DNA of 5,033 bases from JBEKDJ01 sp050014415 (GCA_050014415.1 JBEKDJ010000368.1:1-5033), one strand, 5' to 3'; shown: positions 1 through 5,033, counted from the first letter of the stretch. The notes: a model not told the origin generated them from the letters alone. Made by a program: numbers and translations.

Positions 1-459
1 CTTTCCACAAGACCCTCAATCCAAACAGGCCTTAAACACAGGCATAACCTGGGGTAAAGATTTTTCTGCCCTCCCGCAAATCCGCATCTGTACTCATCTT
101 CCGAACATCGCAAAAAGCTCATCACCCAAATCCCGATTTATAGAATGGAACGGCTTCCCCAGCCTGTCATCGCGAGCACCCAGAAGGTGCGTTGCAATCT
201 CATCGAAAAAGGGGAGATTGCTTCGTTTCACCCACAATGACAATTTTCTAAATCGGGATTTGGATATCACGCCTCCTTTTCCAGACTGAGCATTCGTGAG
301 ATTGACGATGGGAAACACCATCGCGAAGAAAATCACTCAAACCACTTTCCATGTTTTTGTCCCCTTCTTCTTGAGCTTGCCAGAAAATGCCCTACCTCTA
401 AGTTCAACCTTCAACCACAGAAAATCGCCAGTAGGTTGCTGACCGGGTTGATGGAAAAA
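1..459. other. Gene-free left end with palindromic element
   Basis: No convincing gene lies in this stretch. The minus-strand frame from a GTG at 336 to a TGA at 94 (80 codons) reads straight through the palindromic repeat at 126-263, so most of it is repeat translation. Only its first part (IFFAMVFPIVNLTNAQSG) looks protein-like. The region directly downstream of the OmpA-family stop (459 to about 340) shows no strong hairpin followed by T-run, so no terminator is called. Confidence 0.6.
126..263. repeat. MITE-like nested palindromic element
   Basis: A 138-bp element bounded by a perfect 15-bp terminal inverted repeat, CCAAATCCCGATTTA (126-140) and TAAATCGGGATTTGG (249-263). Inside are two more inverted pairs in nested order: TGTCAT (165-170) with ATGACA (237-242), and GCAATCTC (194-201) with GAGATTGC (214-221) around a 12-nt centre. 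The internal GTCATCGCGAGC...GCAATCTC...CAATGACA pattern is like dispersed repeats of the GTCATTGCGAG...GCAATCTC kind seen in many bacterial genomes (from memory). ATCAC occurs at 121-125, flush with the left end, and at 266-270, 2 nt beyond the right end, possibly a target-site duplication. It carries no transposase, so it would be non-autonomous. Confidence 0.7.
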
Positions 460-1314
460 TCACTGCTCCACCAACTCAACACGCCTGTTCTTCGCGCGGT
501 CTTCTTCCGTCTTATTCGGAGCTACCGGTGTCAGTTGCCCTACCCCGTAGGCTTTCAAGCGCTGCGGGTTTACCTTGTATTTCGTGGTTAGGACCTTGAC
601 CACTGCGTCAGCCCGTGCCTGGGAGAGCTTCATGTTGTAATCGATGCCTCCAACGTTATCGGTGTGACCCACGATAAACACTTTGAGGTTAGGGTTTCCT
701 GTAAACAGCTTGGCGATCTCATTGAGCGCGGATTCAGATTCCGGTTTGATGTCCGATTTGTTGAAATCAAAGTATATCCCATAAATGGCCACATGGCCGG
801 TTGAGCTGATACCCTCTGCCATGAACTTCGCATCAGCAACAACTTGTTGTTCCATCTCTCCTTTTTCGACGATGTACAGGTAGTATGTATTGCCCCCCCA
901 ATTATCCTGCTCTATGGATGCCCAGATTTCTTTACCCTCCTTGGTGACCTTCATCCATGTACTGTCCCTTCCGTTCGGACTGTCCATGAGAAAAACACCA
1001 CCAATCTTGGTGATGGCATTGCTATAGTTCCGAGCAACCTGGAGCATCGATTTCTGCCCCTGAAATTCCTTTTTGGCGTAATAGGAGTAATAGTACCAGC
1101 GTCCTTCAATGGACACCTTCTTCTTGGTCACAGGGTCAATAAAGTCATGAACATCGAATTCTTTCTTCTGGCAATCGTAGAGATAGAAACCTGGCACCCG
1201 CGTGAAAAGCGGGGGATCGGTGCATCCTTGCTTATCCTGCTGGGCAAAAGCGAAATTCCCCATTAAAACTACAGTCAACACAACACCAAAAACTACTGTG
1301 CTTGCCTTTTCCAT
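460..1314 (-). CDS. OmpA-family periplasmic peptidoglycan-binding protein
   Basis: A secreted 284-residue protein that probably anchors to peptidoglycan in the periplasm. Residues 1-24 form a Sec signal peptide with a hydrophobic core and a FAFA-QQ cleavage site. There is no lipobox, so it is not a lipoprotein. Residues about 25-170 form an N-terminal domain with two cysteines (C31, C48) that could form a disulphide, and many aromatic residues. I recall similar N-terminal domains in other OmpA-family proteins but cannot name the family. Residues about 175-284 are the OmpA C-terminal domain: YFDFNKSDIKPES, GHTDNVGG, LSQARADAV and a terminal KNRRVELVEQ. D219 and R234 match the Asp/Arg pair that binds diaminopimelate in OmpA-like domains. 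No beta-barrel is evident. The ATG at 1314 is chosen because GAGGAGA lies 8 nt upstream and the signal peptide starts there; the frame stays open back to a TTG at 1392, which would give an implausible N-terminus. Confidence 0.93.
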   Translation of the reverse strand: MEKASTVVFGVVLTVVLMGNFAFAQQDKQGCTDPPLFTRVPGFYLYDCQKKEFDVHDFIDPVTKKKVSIEGRWYYYSYYAKKEFQGQKSMLQVARNYSNAITKIGGVFLMDSPNGRDSTWMKVTKEGKEIWASIEQDNWGGNTYYLYIVEKGEMEQQVVADAKFMAEGISSTGHVAIYGIYFDFNKSDIKPESESALNEIAKLFTGNPNLKVFIVGHTDNVGGIDYNMKLSQARADAVVKVLTTKYKVNPQRLKAYGVGQLTPVAPNKTEEDRAKNRRVELVEQ

Positions 1315-1322
1315 GATTTTTC

Positions 1323-1329
1323 TCTCCTC
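1323..1329 (-). promoter_or_regulatory. Shine-Dalgarno of the OmpA-family gene
   Basis: GAGGAGA on the minus strand, 8 nt before the ATG at 1314. It decides the start of the OmpA-family gene against the longer in-frame TTG start at 1392. The identical motif with the same 8-nt spacing precedes the dehydrogenase gene, which supports it as this genome's preferred ribosome binding site. Confidence 0.8.
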
Positions 1330-1439
1330 AGTTTGTAATGTACTTGTATCCCCTAACGGTAATGCTAGAATTTCACCCTCCTTTTCGACCAAATTCGTTT
1401 CCTATTCCAATTTAGAATGGTTGAGTGGCAATATAACCA

Positions 1440-2555
1440 CTATCCTCCAAGGATTTTGGAAAAGAACATCACCGGTTTAAAGCTCCAGCCACTTGATACT
1501 ATGATATTGACCACAGGGTTCTTTAGCTCGCTGAGGCTGAATTTATACTCATACGCAGTGCCAAAAGTCAGGCCTCCATCCCTGAAAATAAGTCCAAACT
1601 GCTTCTCGTATTCCCACTGGCCGAATACGATCCCGCGAAAAAAAGAGAAGCTGAAGGCAAATTGCAATGATGAGCCGTCTGCAGACGCTTTTATTGCTTT
1701 GGAAATCTCAACGGCACGGCAGCTTTTGTTATGATCCGAAAGCCGGAGCCGCAGGATTTCTACGCGACTCACCCTATTCGCGGTCATGAGGCCAACCCAC
1801 TTTGCATCGGCCAGGCGCCAGACAATGTCGAGCTTATTCCGCTTCTTTTCAACCACGTGAAAGGGCACATCCATGCCGTTGATAGCAAGGAGACGTTGCC
1901 TGAGTTCGGGCTCGCTGATAGGCACTATCCCGCGCTTTGGCTTGATGCTGGCTGCCCAACTTGCAACGCGATTCCATATAGGTAGCTGGATAGCCGCATA
2001 CACCACGATGAAGATAGCAAGATGCACGATATACTTATTGGTGTGAGCGATATCGGTGAGGATGTTCGCCTTGGGGTTTGGTACGATGAGTCCTGCCTGC
2101 TGAAAGGTCTTTTCGATCGTGTCGTCATCCCTGCCCTGCACGTGTACGATCACCTCGTCGATCAGCTTTACCTGGCCTCTAAGCTCGCGATCGGCACTCC
2201 TATAAGTGAGGTAACCGGGGCCGGATGACTGATATCCCGAGTCTTTTGCCGCGTAGCTGCTGTATGCTTTGAAAACGGAACCGGCCTGTTTCTTCGTTTC
2301 GCAGACTAACACCCAGCCCTTGACCTTATCACCCCAGGCAACGAGGCCAGCCGAAGCCCCGGGAAAGCCATACGAATCTCTAGACGTGAGGTTCGGGAAG
2401 AGCCGCTCAGGGTGCTGCAGCTTTCCACCCTGGCGGGCTATGGTGCTCCGGTCCAGCACATACTCCGAAGGTGCAACCCAGATGAGAAGCCACAGCAGCC
2501 CAAAGATGACGAGTATGCAACCAAAAAAATAGACGAAGGCGAGAAAGATCTTCAT
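1440..2555 (-). CDS. Uncharacterised inner-membrane protein with two TM segments
   Basis: I do not recognise a named family. The 371-residue product has an N-terminal hydrophobic segment (about 3-27, rich in Phe, Leu, Ile and Trp with no signal peptidase site), then a polar region (28-174). A second membrane segment follows (about 175-194), then a soluble C-terminal half (195-371). The basic KPKRG just after TM2 suggests that this half is cytoplasmic and the 28-174 loop periplasmic. The C-terminal half starts with a LRQRLLAIN stretch and carries DIVWRLADAKW (about 243-253) and a closing SGWSFKPVMF (355-364). These look like conserved blocks of a structured domain. The start is the first possible ATG: the frame is closed by TAG 11 codons upstream and has no alternative start between. 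The ribosome binding site is poor; an AGGAGG lies about 28 nt upstream, too far to serve this ATG directly. It lies between the dehydrogenase and OmpA-family genes, same strand. Confidence 0.85.
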   Translation of the reverse strand: MKIFLAFVYFFGCILVIFGLLWLLIWVAPSEYVLDRSTIARQGGKLQHPERLFPNLTSRDSYGFPGASAGLVAWGDKVKGWVLVCETKKQAGSVFKAYSSYAAKDSGYQSSGPGYLTYRSADRELRGQVKLIDEVIVHVQGRDDDTIEKTFQQAGLIVPNPKANILTDIAHTNKYIVHLAIFIVVYAAIQLPIWNRVASWAASIKPKRGIVPISEPELRQRLLAINGMDVPFHVVEKKRNKLDIVWRLADAKWVGLMTANRVSRVEILRLRLSDHNKSCRAVEISKAIKASADGSSLQFAFSFSFFRGIVFGQWEYEKQFGLIFRDGGLTFGTAYEYKFSLSELKNPVVNIIVSSGWSFKPVMFFSKILGG

Positions 2556-2697
2556 AGGATTATTCCGGTATTCTTTAGAATTGGCCTCCTATCTCTCAGA
2601 ATGCCTTTTCCTCTATTCAGACGTTGATGCCCTATACGATCACTTTGTAGGAACCAGTTAGCTGCCGAAAAAGGATAGATTCAACCCATTGCCCCAT

Positions 2698-3456
2698 TCA
2701 TCCTCGCCCAATGAGGGGCATCTTAGTCGCCATGATGGTCATGAATTGCACGTTCGCATCCAACGGCAGACTCGCCATGTAGACCACTGCACGCGCTATG
2801 TGCTCGACATCCATTGTCGGCTCAACCGCAATGACCCCGTTAGCCTGCAGAATACCATCTTTCATTGGCGCAGACATCTCGGTTCCCGCGTTGCCGATAT
2901 CGATTTGACCACACGCAATATCATACTTACGTCCATCAAGAGCCGTCGCCTTGGTAAGACCCGTCATCGCATGTTTGGTGGCAGTATAGGGCGCAGAGTT
3001 GGGCCGTGGTGCGTGAGCCGAGACGGAACCATTGTTGATGATCCGCCCGCCCCGGGGGGTCTGACTCTTCATCAGCTTGAATGCTGCCTGAGTACACAGA
3101 AAGGCTCCGGTTAGGTTGACATCTACGACGGATTTCCATTGCTCATAGGTCAGATCTTCCAAAGGCACGGCAGGCGCACCGGTCCCCGCATTGTTAAATA
3201 ACAGGTCGAGACGGCCAAATACCTCCTTCATTTTGGCAAACAAGGTACGAACAGAAGCAGGATCACTCACGTCAGTAGGTACAACCAGTGCTTGCGATCC
3301 ATACGGCCCGGCCTCCTTCACGGTCATCTCTAAAGGCTCCACACGACGCCCGGCCAGGGCAACGGAATATCCTTCCCGCAAAAGAGCGAGCGCGGTATAC
3401 TTGCCGATTCCGGTTCCCGCCCCCGTAACGACAGCGACTTTCCTGAGTTCACTCAT
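2698..3456 (-). CDS. Classical short-chain dehydrogenase/reductase (SDR)
   Basis: A 252-residue cytoplasmic NAD(P)-dependent oxidoreductase of the classical SDR family, which interconverts alcohols and carbonyls; the substrate cannot be told from sequence. The Rossmann glycine motif TGAGTGIG is at 11-18 and the adenine-pocket aspartate at D62 (TDVSD). NNAG is at 88-91 and the structural/catalytic Asn at N114 (VDVNLTG). Ser144, Tyr157 and Lys161 (YTATK) complete the catalytic tetrad. The end of beta-2 reads GRR (36-38), where basic residues usually mean NADP(H) preference. Length is normal for the family, and all active-site residues are intact. QIDIGNAGTEM (184-194) is the usual post-catalytic loop region. 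The ATG has GAGGAGA 8 nt upstream. A dyad and a possible promoter lie in its 5' region. The closest downstream neighbour is the two-TM protein 142 bp away. Confidence 0.95.
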   Translation of the reverse strand: MSELRKVAVVTGAGTGIGKYTALALLREGYSVALAGRRVEPLEMTVKEAGPYGSQALVVPTDVSDPASVRTLFAKMKEVFGRLDLLFNNAGTGAPAVPLEDLTYEQWKSVVDVNLTGAFLCTQAAFKLMKSQTPRGGRIINNGSVSAHAPRPNSAPYTATKHAMTGLTKATALDGRKYDIACGQIDIGNAGTEMSAPMKDGILQANGVIAVEPTMDVEHIARAVVYMASLPLDANVQFMTIMATKMPLIGRG

Positions 3457-3464
3457 GTGTTATA

Positions 3465-3471
3465 TCTCCTC
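3465..3471 (-). promoter_or_regulatory. Shine-Dalgarno of the SDR gene
   Basis: GAGGAGA on the minus strand, 8 nt before the ATG at 3456. It is strong and well placed, and fixes the start of the dehydrogenase. Confidence 0.8.
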
Positions 3472-3482
3472 ACTGTGCTAGC

Positions 3483-3497
3483 GGGACAAACCGTCCC
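3483..3497 (-). promoter_or_regulatory. GGGAC/GTCCC dyad in the SDR leader
   Basis: A perfect 5-bp inverted repeat, GGGAC (3483-3487) and GTCCC (3493-3497), with a 5-nt loop, 11 nt upstream of the SDR Shine-Dalgarno. A second short pair, TAGCG (3479-3483) and CGCTA (3505-3509), partly encloses it. It could be an operator or a leader hairpin that affects ribosome access, or a remnant of a GGGAC-type REP repeat. The structure is visible; the function is guessed. Confidence 0.3.
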
Positions 3498-3530
3498 CAA
3501 GTGACGCTAAACCAGGGCCAGATTTCCATC

Positions 3531-3560
3531 TTGATATCGGATCGCATCTTGAATTGTAAA
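3531..3560 (-). promoter_or_regulatory. Possible sigma-70 promoter for the SDR gene
   Basis: On the minus strand TTTACA (3560-3555, one mismatch to TTGACA) is followed after 18 nt by TATCAA (3536-3531, four of six matches to TATAAT). Transcription would start near 3524 and give a leader of roughly 70 nt that includes the GGGAC/GTCCC dyad. The -35 lies within GAATT-GTA-AATTC (3551-3563), beside the palindrome ATTCATGAAT (3560-3569), which could bind a dimeric regulator. Box matches of this quality also occur by chance. Confidence 0.25.
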
Positions 3561-3567
3561 TTCATGA

Positions 3568-3684
3568 ATGATTAAGCCAGAGGTATGTCTCAACAATCAA
3601 TCTGCCGATGTAATATACACCATTTTTGCAAATTGGGGAAGCGAAGATTACGAAGAAATCACCACCAAATTAGACAGTGTATAG
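3568..3684 (+). CDS. Possible 38-aa ORF or gene fragment
   Basis: An ATG-to-TAG frame of 38 codons, divergent from the SDR gene. The product begins MIKPEVCLNNQSADVIYT and continues IFANWGSEDYEEITTKLDSV. Its acidic and hydrophobic pattern looks like a folded protein, more so than the overlapping 83-codon frame. There is no Shine-Dalgarno, and a TGA lies directly before the ATG. In the same frame the sequence stays open after the TAG and also reads plausibly (KVKSRLSQFNSALFYQGEY) before running into the antisense of the radical SAM gene. That would fit a decayed gene with an in-frame stop as well as a real small ORF. I recognise no family. Confidence 0.2.
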   Translation: MIKPEVCLNNQSADVIYTIFANWGSEDYEEITTKLDSV

Positions 3685-3795
3685 AAGGTCAAATCCCGGC
3701 TTTCACAATTCAACTCCGCCTTATTCTATCAAGGAGAGTACAAAATAGTTCACAGTTCTCTGTGCCCTGGTTTCAATGGGTCGCCAATTCAAATC

Positions 3796-4623
3796 TCAAA
3801 ACTGTTTCAGGCCGGCCTTTTGAAGGTGGTCCATAACAAACGGGTAATAGATCAGTTCCTCTTCTTCAAAGTCAGCAAAATCAGGCTTGATTTCCTTCAA
3901 TGTCTGTCTCAATTTCCCAATCATGTCCTGCGAAGAAAAATTGGCCATTACCGCTGGAAAACAGTCCACGCCTTCCTCCAGAAGGTTCTCCAGTGCCTTC
4001 AATTGCAGAGTGAATCCTTCGGGTTTTGCCCCAGTGAGGCGCGCGAAATCATCCGAAGAGGCTCCCTTCAAGCTCACCCGAACATAAAGATTCGGAAAAC
4101 GGGAGAGATCTTTTGCATAAGAAGCGTCATGACCGATCAAGATACCATTCGTCTCCAGTATGAAACGAATCTCTTTTGGAATGAGCTGAAGGACTTGCAA
4201 GAGGTGAGAGCGATGGAGAGTGGGTTCATTGCCACTAATTCTCACTTGCCCAAACCCCTTCTTTCTGGCGATGGAAAGGAGGTTTCGGGTTACCTCCTCA
4301 GGCGAATAGAATCGCCCGATCTTCTCAGGCTGGACGATGATATGCCAGGACCAGCAGAAAAGACATTTCAAACAACATCCCACACAGTCAGCTGTGGCAA
4401 TCCCTCCGTAAAAAAGGGCAGGACGGAATCGATAATATTTCCTTTTCTTCCCGGAACTAACGATTCCTCCAACCTTCTCAGCCAATATGAGAGGATCTTC
4501 ATAGGAACTGTTCACATTCTTTCCCTCAATTGCATGAATTCCAAACCCGTCAAGATAAAAACTTCCACTCTCGAGCATAGCAGCAAACTCTATGCCAAGG
4601 TTAAGAAATTTAGTGAGGTTCAT
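3796..4623 (-). CDS. Radical SAM domain iron-sulphur protein, function unknown
   Basis: A 275-residue radical SAM enzyme, expected to bind a [4Fe-4S] cluster and cleave S-adenosylmethionine to start radical chemistry. The CX3CX2C motif is C83-CLK-C87-LF-C90, followed by W91. Two further cysteines, C80 and C84, make the stretch unusually Cys-rich (DCVGCCLKCLFCW, 79-91). SGNEPTL (130-136) fits the GGEP-like SAM-binding motif, and LETNG (156-160) and VRVSLKG (181-187) fit later barrel strands. No C-terminal SPASM or second cluster domain is present. The layout resembles stand-alone proteins related to pyruvate formate-lyase activating enzymes, and perhaps the uncharacterised Fe-S group COG5014; that placement is from memory. 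The ATG at 4623 has no Shine-Dalgarno and the frame closes 5 codons upstream; M16 (4578) is the alternative but also lacks a strong site. No glycyl-radical enzyme or other partner is in view. Confidence 0.9.
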   Translation of the reverse strand: MNLTKFLNLGIEFAAMLESGSFYLDGFGIHAIEGKNVNSSYEDPLILAEKVGGIVSSGKKRKYYRFRPALFYGGIATADCVGCCLKCLFCWSWHIIVQPEKIGRFYSPEEVTRNLLSIARKKGFGQVRISGNEPTLHRSHLLQVLQLIPKEIRFILETNGILIGHDASYAKDLSRFPNLYVRVSLKGASSDDFARLTGAKPEGFTLQLKALENLLEEGVDCFPAVMANFSSQDMIGKLRQTLKEIKPDFADFEEEELIYYPFVMDHLQKAGLKQF

Positions 4624-4717
4624 AACATGATGATATTAATAGGCTACTTGAAAATGCATGGTGTTCTCGATATTCCCAAACAACGGCGAATTTGCCTATT
4701 TTTGTGCAATCGTCCAT
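4610..4717 (-). CDS. Possible 35-aa ORF overlapping the radical SAM start
   Basis: A short minus-strand frame starting MDDCTKIGKFAVVWEYREHH and ending SSCYEPH. Its ATG at 4717 has AAAGGA 5 nt upstream, a better ribosome binding site than the radical SAM gene has. Its TAA lies inside that gene, so the two overlap by 14 nt in different frames. This is the geometry of a translationally coupled leader. A longer start at 4735 is possible. I recognise no family, the length is short enough to arise by chance, and it could also be the remnant of a decayed upstream gene. Confidence 0.25.
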   Translation of the reverse strand: MDDCTKIGKFAVVWEYREHHAFSSSLLISSCYEPH

Positions 4718-4948
4718 TTTGATCCTTTGGTGCATCACTGGTGGACCCCTTCAGGCAAAGCCCTGCCTTCAATAGAGTTTTTGTTTCCAGCAATGTTGTC
4801 ATCAGAAGCACACGAAGGACGCGCAGAGAGTTCTGTCCACATCAACAATGTCCGTGGCCCTGCGATGAAATCGAAGGAGAAAATATGCAGATTAGAGCCT
4901 AAGAGTGCTAATTAGAGTCTGTTTATAAATTGCCTCTTTAATTAGAAT
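4624..4948. other. Upstream region of the radical SAM gene, no clear gene
   Basis: About 325 bp with no convincing full-length gene. Beyond the 35-aa ORF described separately, competing short frames exist on both strands: 85 codons on plus at 4658-4915, and a frame of about 58 open codons on minus ending with TGA at 4737-4735. None shows a family motif or good ribosome binding site. The 4806-4830 stretch (CACACGAAGGACGCGCAGAGAG) is purine-rich, like simple dispersed sequences common in intergenic DNA. The 4890-4948 part is AT-rich with recurring ATTAGA motifs and is the likeliest place for the promoter of the radical SAM gene, but I see no good -35/-10 pair. Confidence 0.5.
4891..4946. repeat. 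Three ATTAGA motifs at 20- and 30-bp spacing
   Basis: ATTAGAG starts at 4891 and 4911, and ATTAGAA at 4941. The spacings of 20 and 30 bp place them roughly on one face of the helix, in an AT-rich stretch upstream of the radical SAM gene. The middle copy forms part of a CTAATTAG palindrome (4908-4915). This could be a regulator-binding array, or chance in AT-rich DNA. Confidence 0.3.
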
Positions 4949-4949
4949 C

Positions 4950-5019
4950 GTCATTCCGGCGAAAGCCGGAATCCAGTCCTTTCAAGACCTTCTGGATGCC
5001 GGATCAAGTCCGGCATGAC
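4950..5019. repeat. REP-type two-hairpin palindromic repeat
   Basis: A 70-bp repeat with two strong hairpins. The first is TTCCGGC (4954-4960), GAAA loop, GCCGGAA (4965-4971). The second is ATGCCGGA (4996-5003), TCAAG loop, TCCGGCAT (5009-5016). The whole unit is also an imperfect palindrome: GTCAT (4950-4954) pairs with ATGAC (5015-5019), and ATCCAG (4971-4976, one base shared with the first hairpin) with CTGGAT (4992-4997). The GTCATTCCGGCGAAAGCCGGAATCC type is a widespread dispersed intergenic repeat in bacteria (from memory). It may also act as a transcription stop or mRNA-stabilising structure for a gene beyond the right edge. Confidence 0.8.
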
Positions 5020-5033
5020 AGAAAAGGCTGTTT

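Larger units (their letters stand above)
3457..3795. other. Intergenic stretch between radical SAM and SDR genes
   Basis: About 340 bp with no convincing full-length gene. It holds the SDR ribosome binding site, the GGGAC/GTCCC dyad and the possible promoter. It also holds a 38-codon plus-strand ORF and a small hairpin CACAG-TTCT-CTGTG (3751-3764) just downstream of the radical SAM stop. That hairpin has only a 5-bp stem and no run of T after it on the minus strand, so it is a poor terminator candidate. An 83-codon plus-strand frame here (3585-3836) is Arg/His/Cys/Gln-rich and does not look coding. Confidence 0.6.

Noticed and set aside
1..122. A minus-strand frame of about 40 codons open from an ATG at 122 to the left edge.
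   Set aside because: An open run of this length is expected by chance, and the translation is Cys/Arg-rich with no motif or good ribosome binding site.
1315..1392. A 26-codon upstream extension of the OmpA-family gene to a TTG start.
   Set aside because: It would bury the signal peptide inside the protein, and the GAGGAGA site 8 nt before the ATG at 1314 fixes the start.
844..1480. Plus-strand frames of 140 and 92 codons across the OmpA-family gene.
   Set aside because: They are antisense to a well-supported coding sequence and their products show no recognisable domain.
2632..2697. A 21-codon minus-strand frame starting directly after the SDR stop (GGATGAATG).
   Set aside because: The stop-start junction and a GGGCGAGGA ahead are suggestive, but the peptide is too short to tell from chance.
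3751..3764. CACAG-TTCT-CTGTG hairpin downstream of the radical SAM gene as a terminator.
   Set aside because: The stem is only 5 bp and no T-run follows on the minus strand, so intrinsic termination is unlikely.
3820..4722. A 300-codon plus-strand open frame lying opposite the radical SAM gene.
   Set aside because: It is the exact antisense of a gene with clear radical SAM motifs, has no ribosome binding site, and its product shows no domain; it is a shadow frame despite its length.
4735..4842. A 35-aa minus-strand frame (MWTELSARPSCASDD...) whose TGA overlaps the ATG at 4735 as TGATG.
   Set aside because: No ribosome binding site, low-complexity composition and an overlap with competing frames on both strands; the junction could be coincidence.
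4658..4915. An 85-codon plus-strand frame near the right end.
   Set aside because: No ribosome binding site or motif, and it runs through the repeated ATTAGA stretch; there is no reason to prefer it over the minus-strand frames.

Overview
The window looks like ordinary chromosomal sequence of a diderm (Gram-negative) bacterium. The evidence for that is a secreted OmpA-like peptidoglycan-binding protein with a Sec signal peptide, two clear GAGGAGA ribosome binding sites and AT-moderate intergenic DNA. The palindromic repeats at both ends are of a kind scattered through many proteobacterial and related genomes. The phylum cannot be fixed from this sequence. A deltaproteobacterial-type or Nitrospirota-like environmental bacterium would fit, but that is only an impression.

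All four convincing genes are on the minus strand, so in transcription order they run from high to low coordinates. A radical SAM iron-sulphur protein (4623-3796) comes first, possibly preceded by a tiny overlapping ORF (4717-4610). After a gap of about 340 bp comes a classical short-chain dehydrogenase/reductase (3456-2698). Then comes an unrecognised protein with two membrane segments (2555-1440). Last is an OmpA-family envelope protein (1314-460). The gaps between the last three (142 and 125 bp) are too long for a tight operon, but no convincing terminator separates them, so co-transcription is possible and unproven.

The gene-poor stretches hold most of the unusual structure. At 126-263 there is a compact nested palindrome with 15-bp perfect terminal inverted repeats and a possible ATCAC target duplication. 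It is MITE-like and seems to sit in the remnant of a signal-peptide-encoding frame. At 4950-5019 there is a two-hairpin REP-type repeat. Next to it, ATTAGA motifs recur at 20- and 30-bp spacing. Upstream of the dehydrogenase are a GGGAC/GTCCC dyad and a possible promoter, and a 38-codon ORF of protein-like composition runs in the opposite direction.

I see no CRISPR array, tRNA, rRNA, transposase or obvious defence system. There is no clear shared pathway linking the four genes: one acts on a small-molecule carbonyl or alcohol, one is a radical enzyme of unknown substrate, and two are envelope-associated. The best candidates for new biology are the radical SAM enzyme and the unknown two-TM protein.
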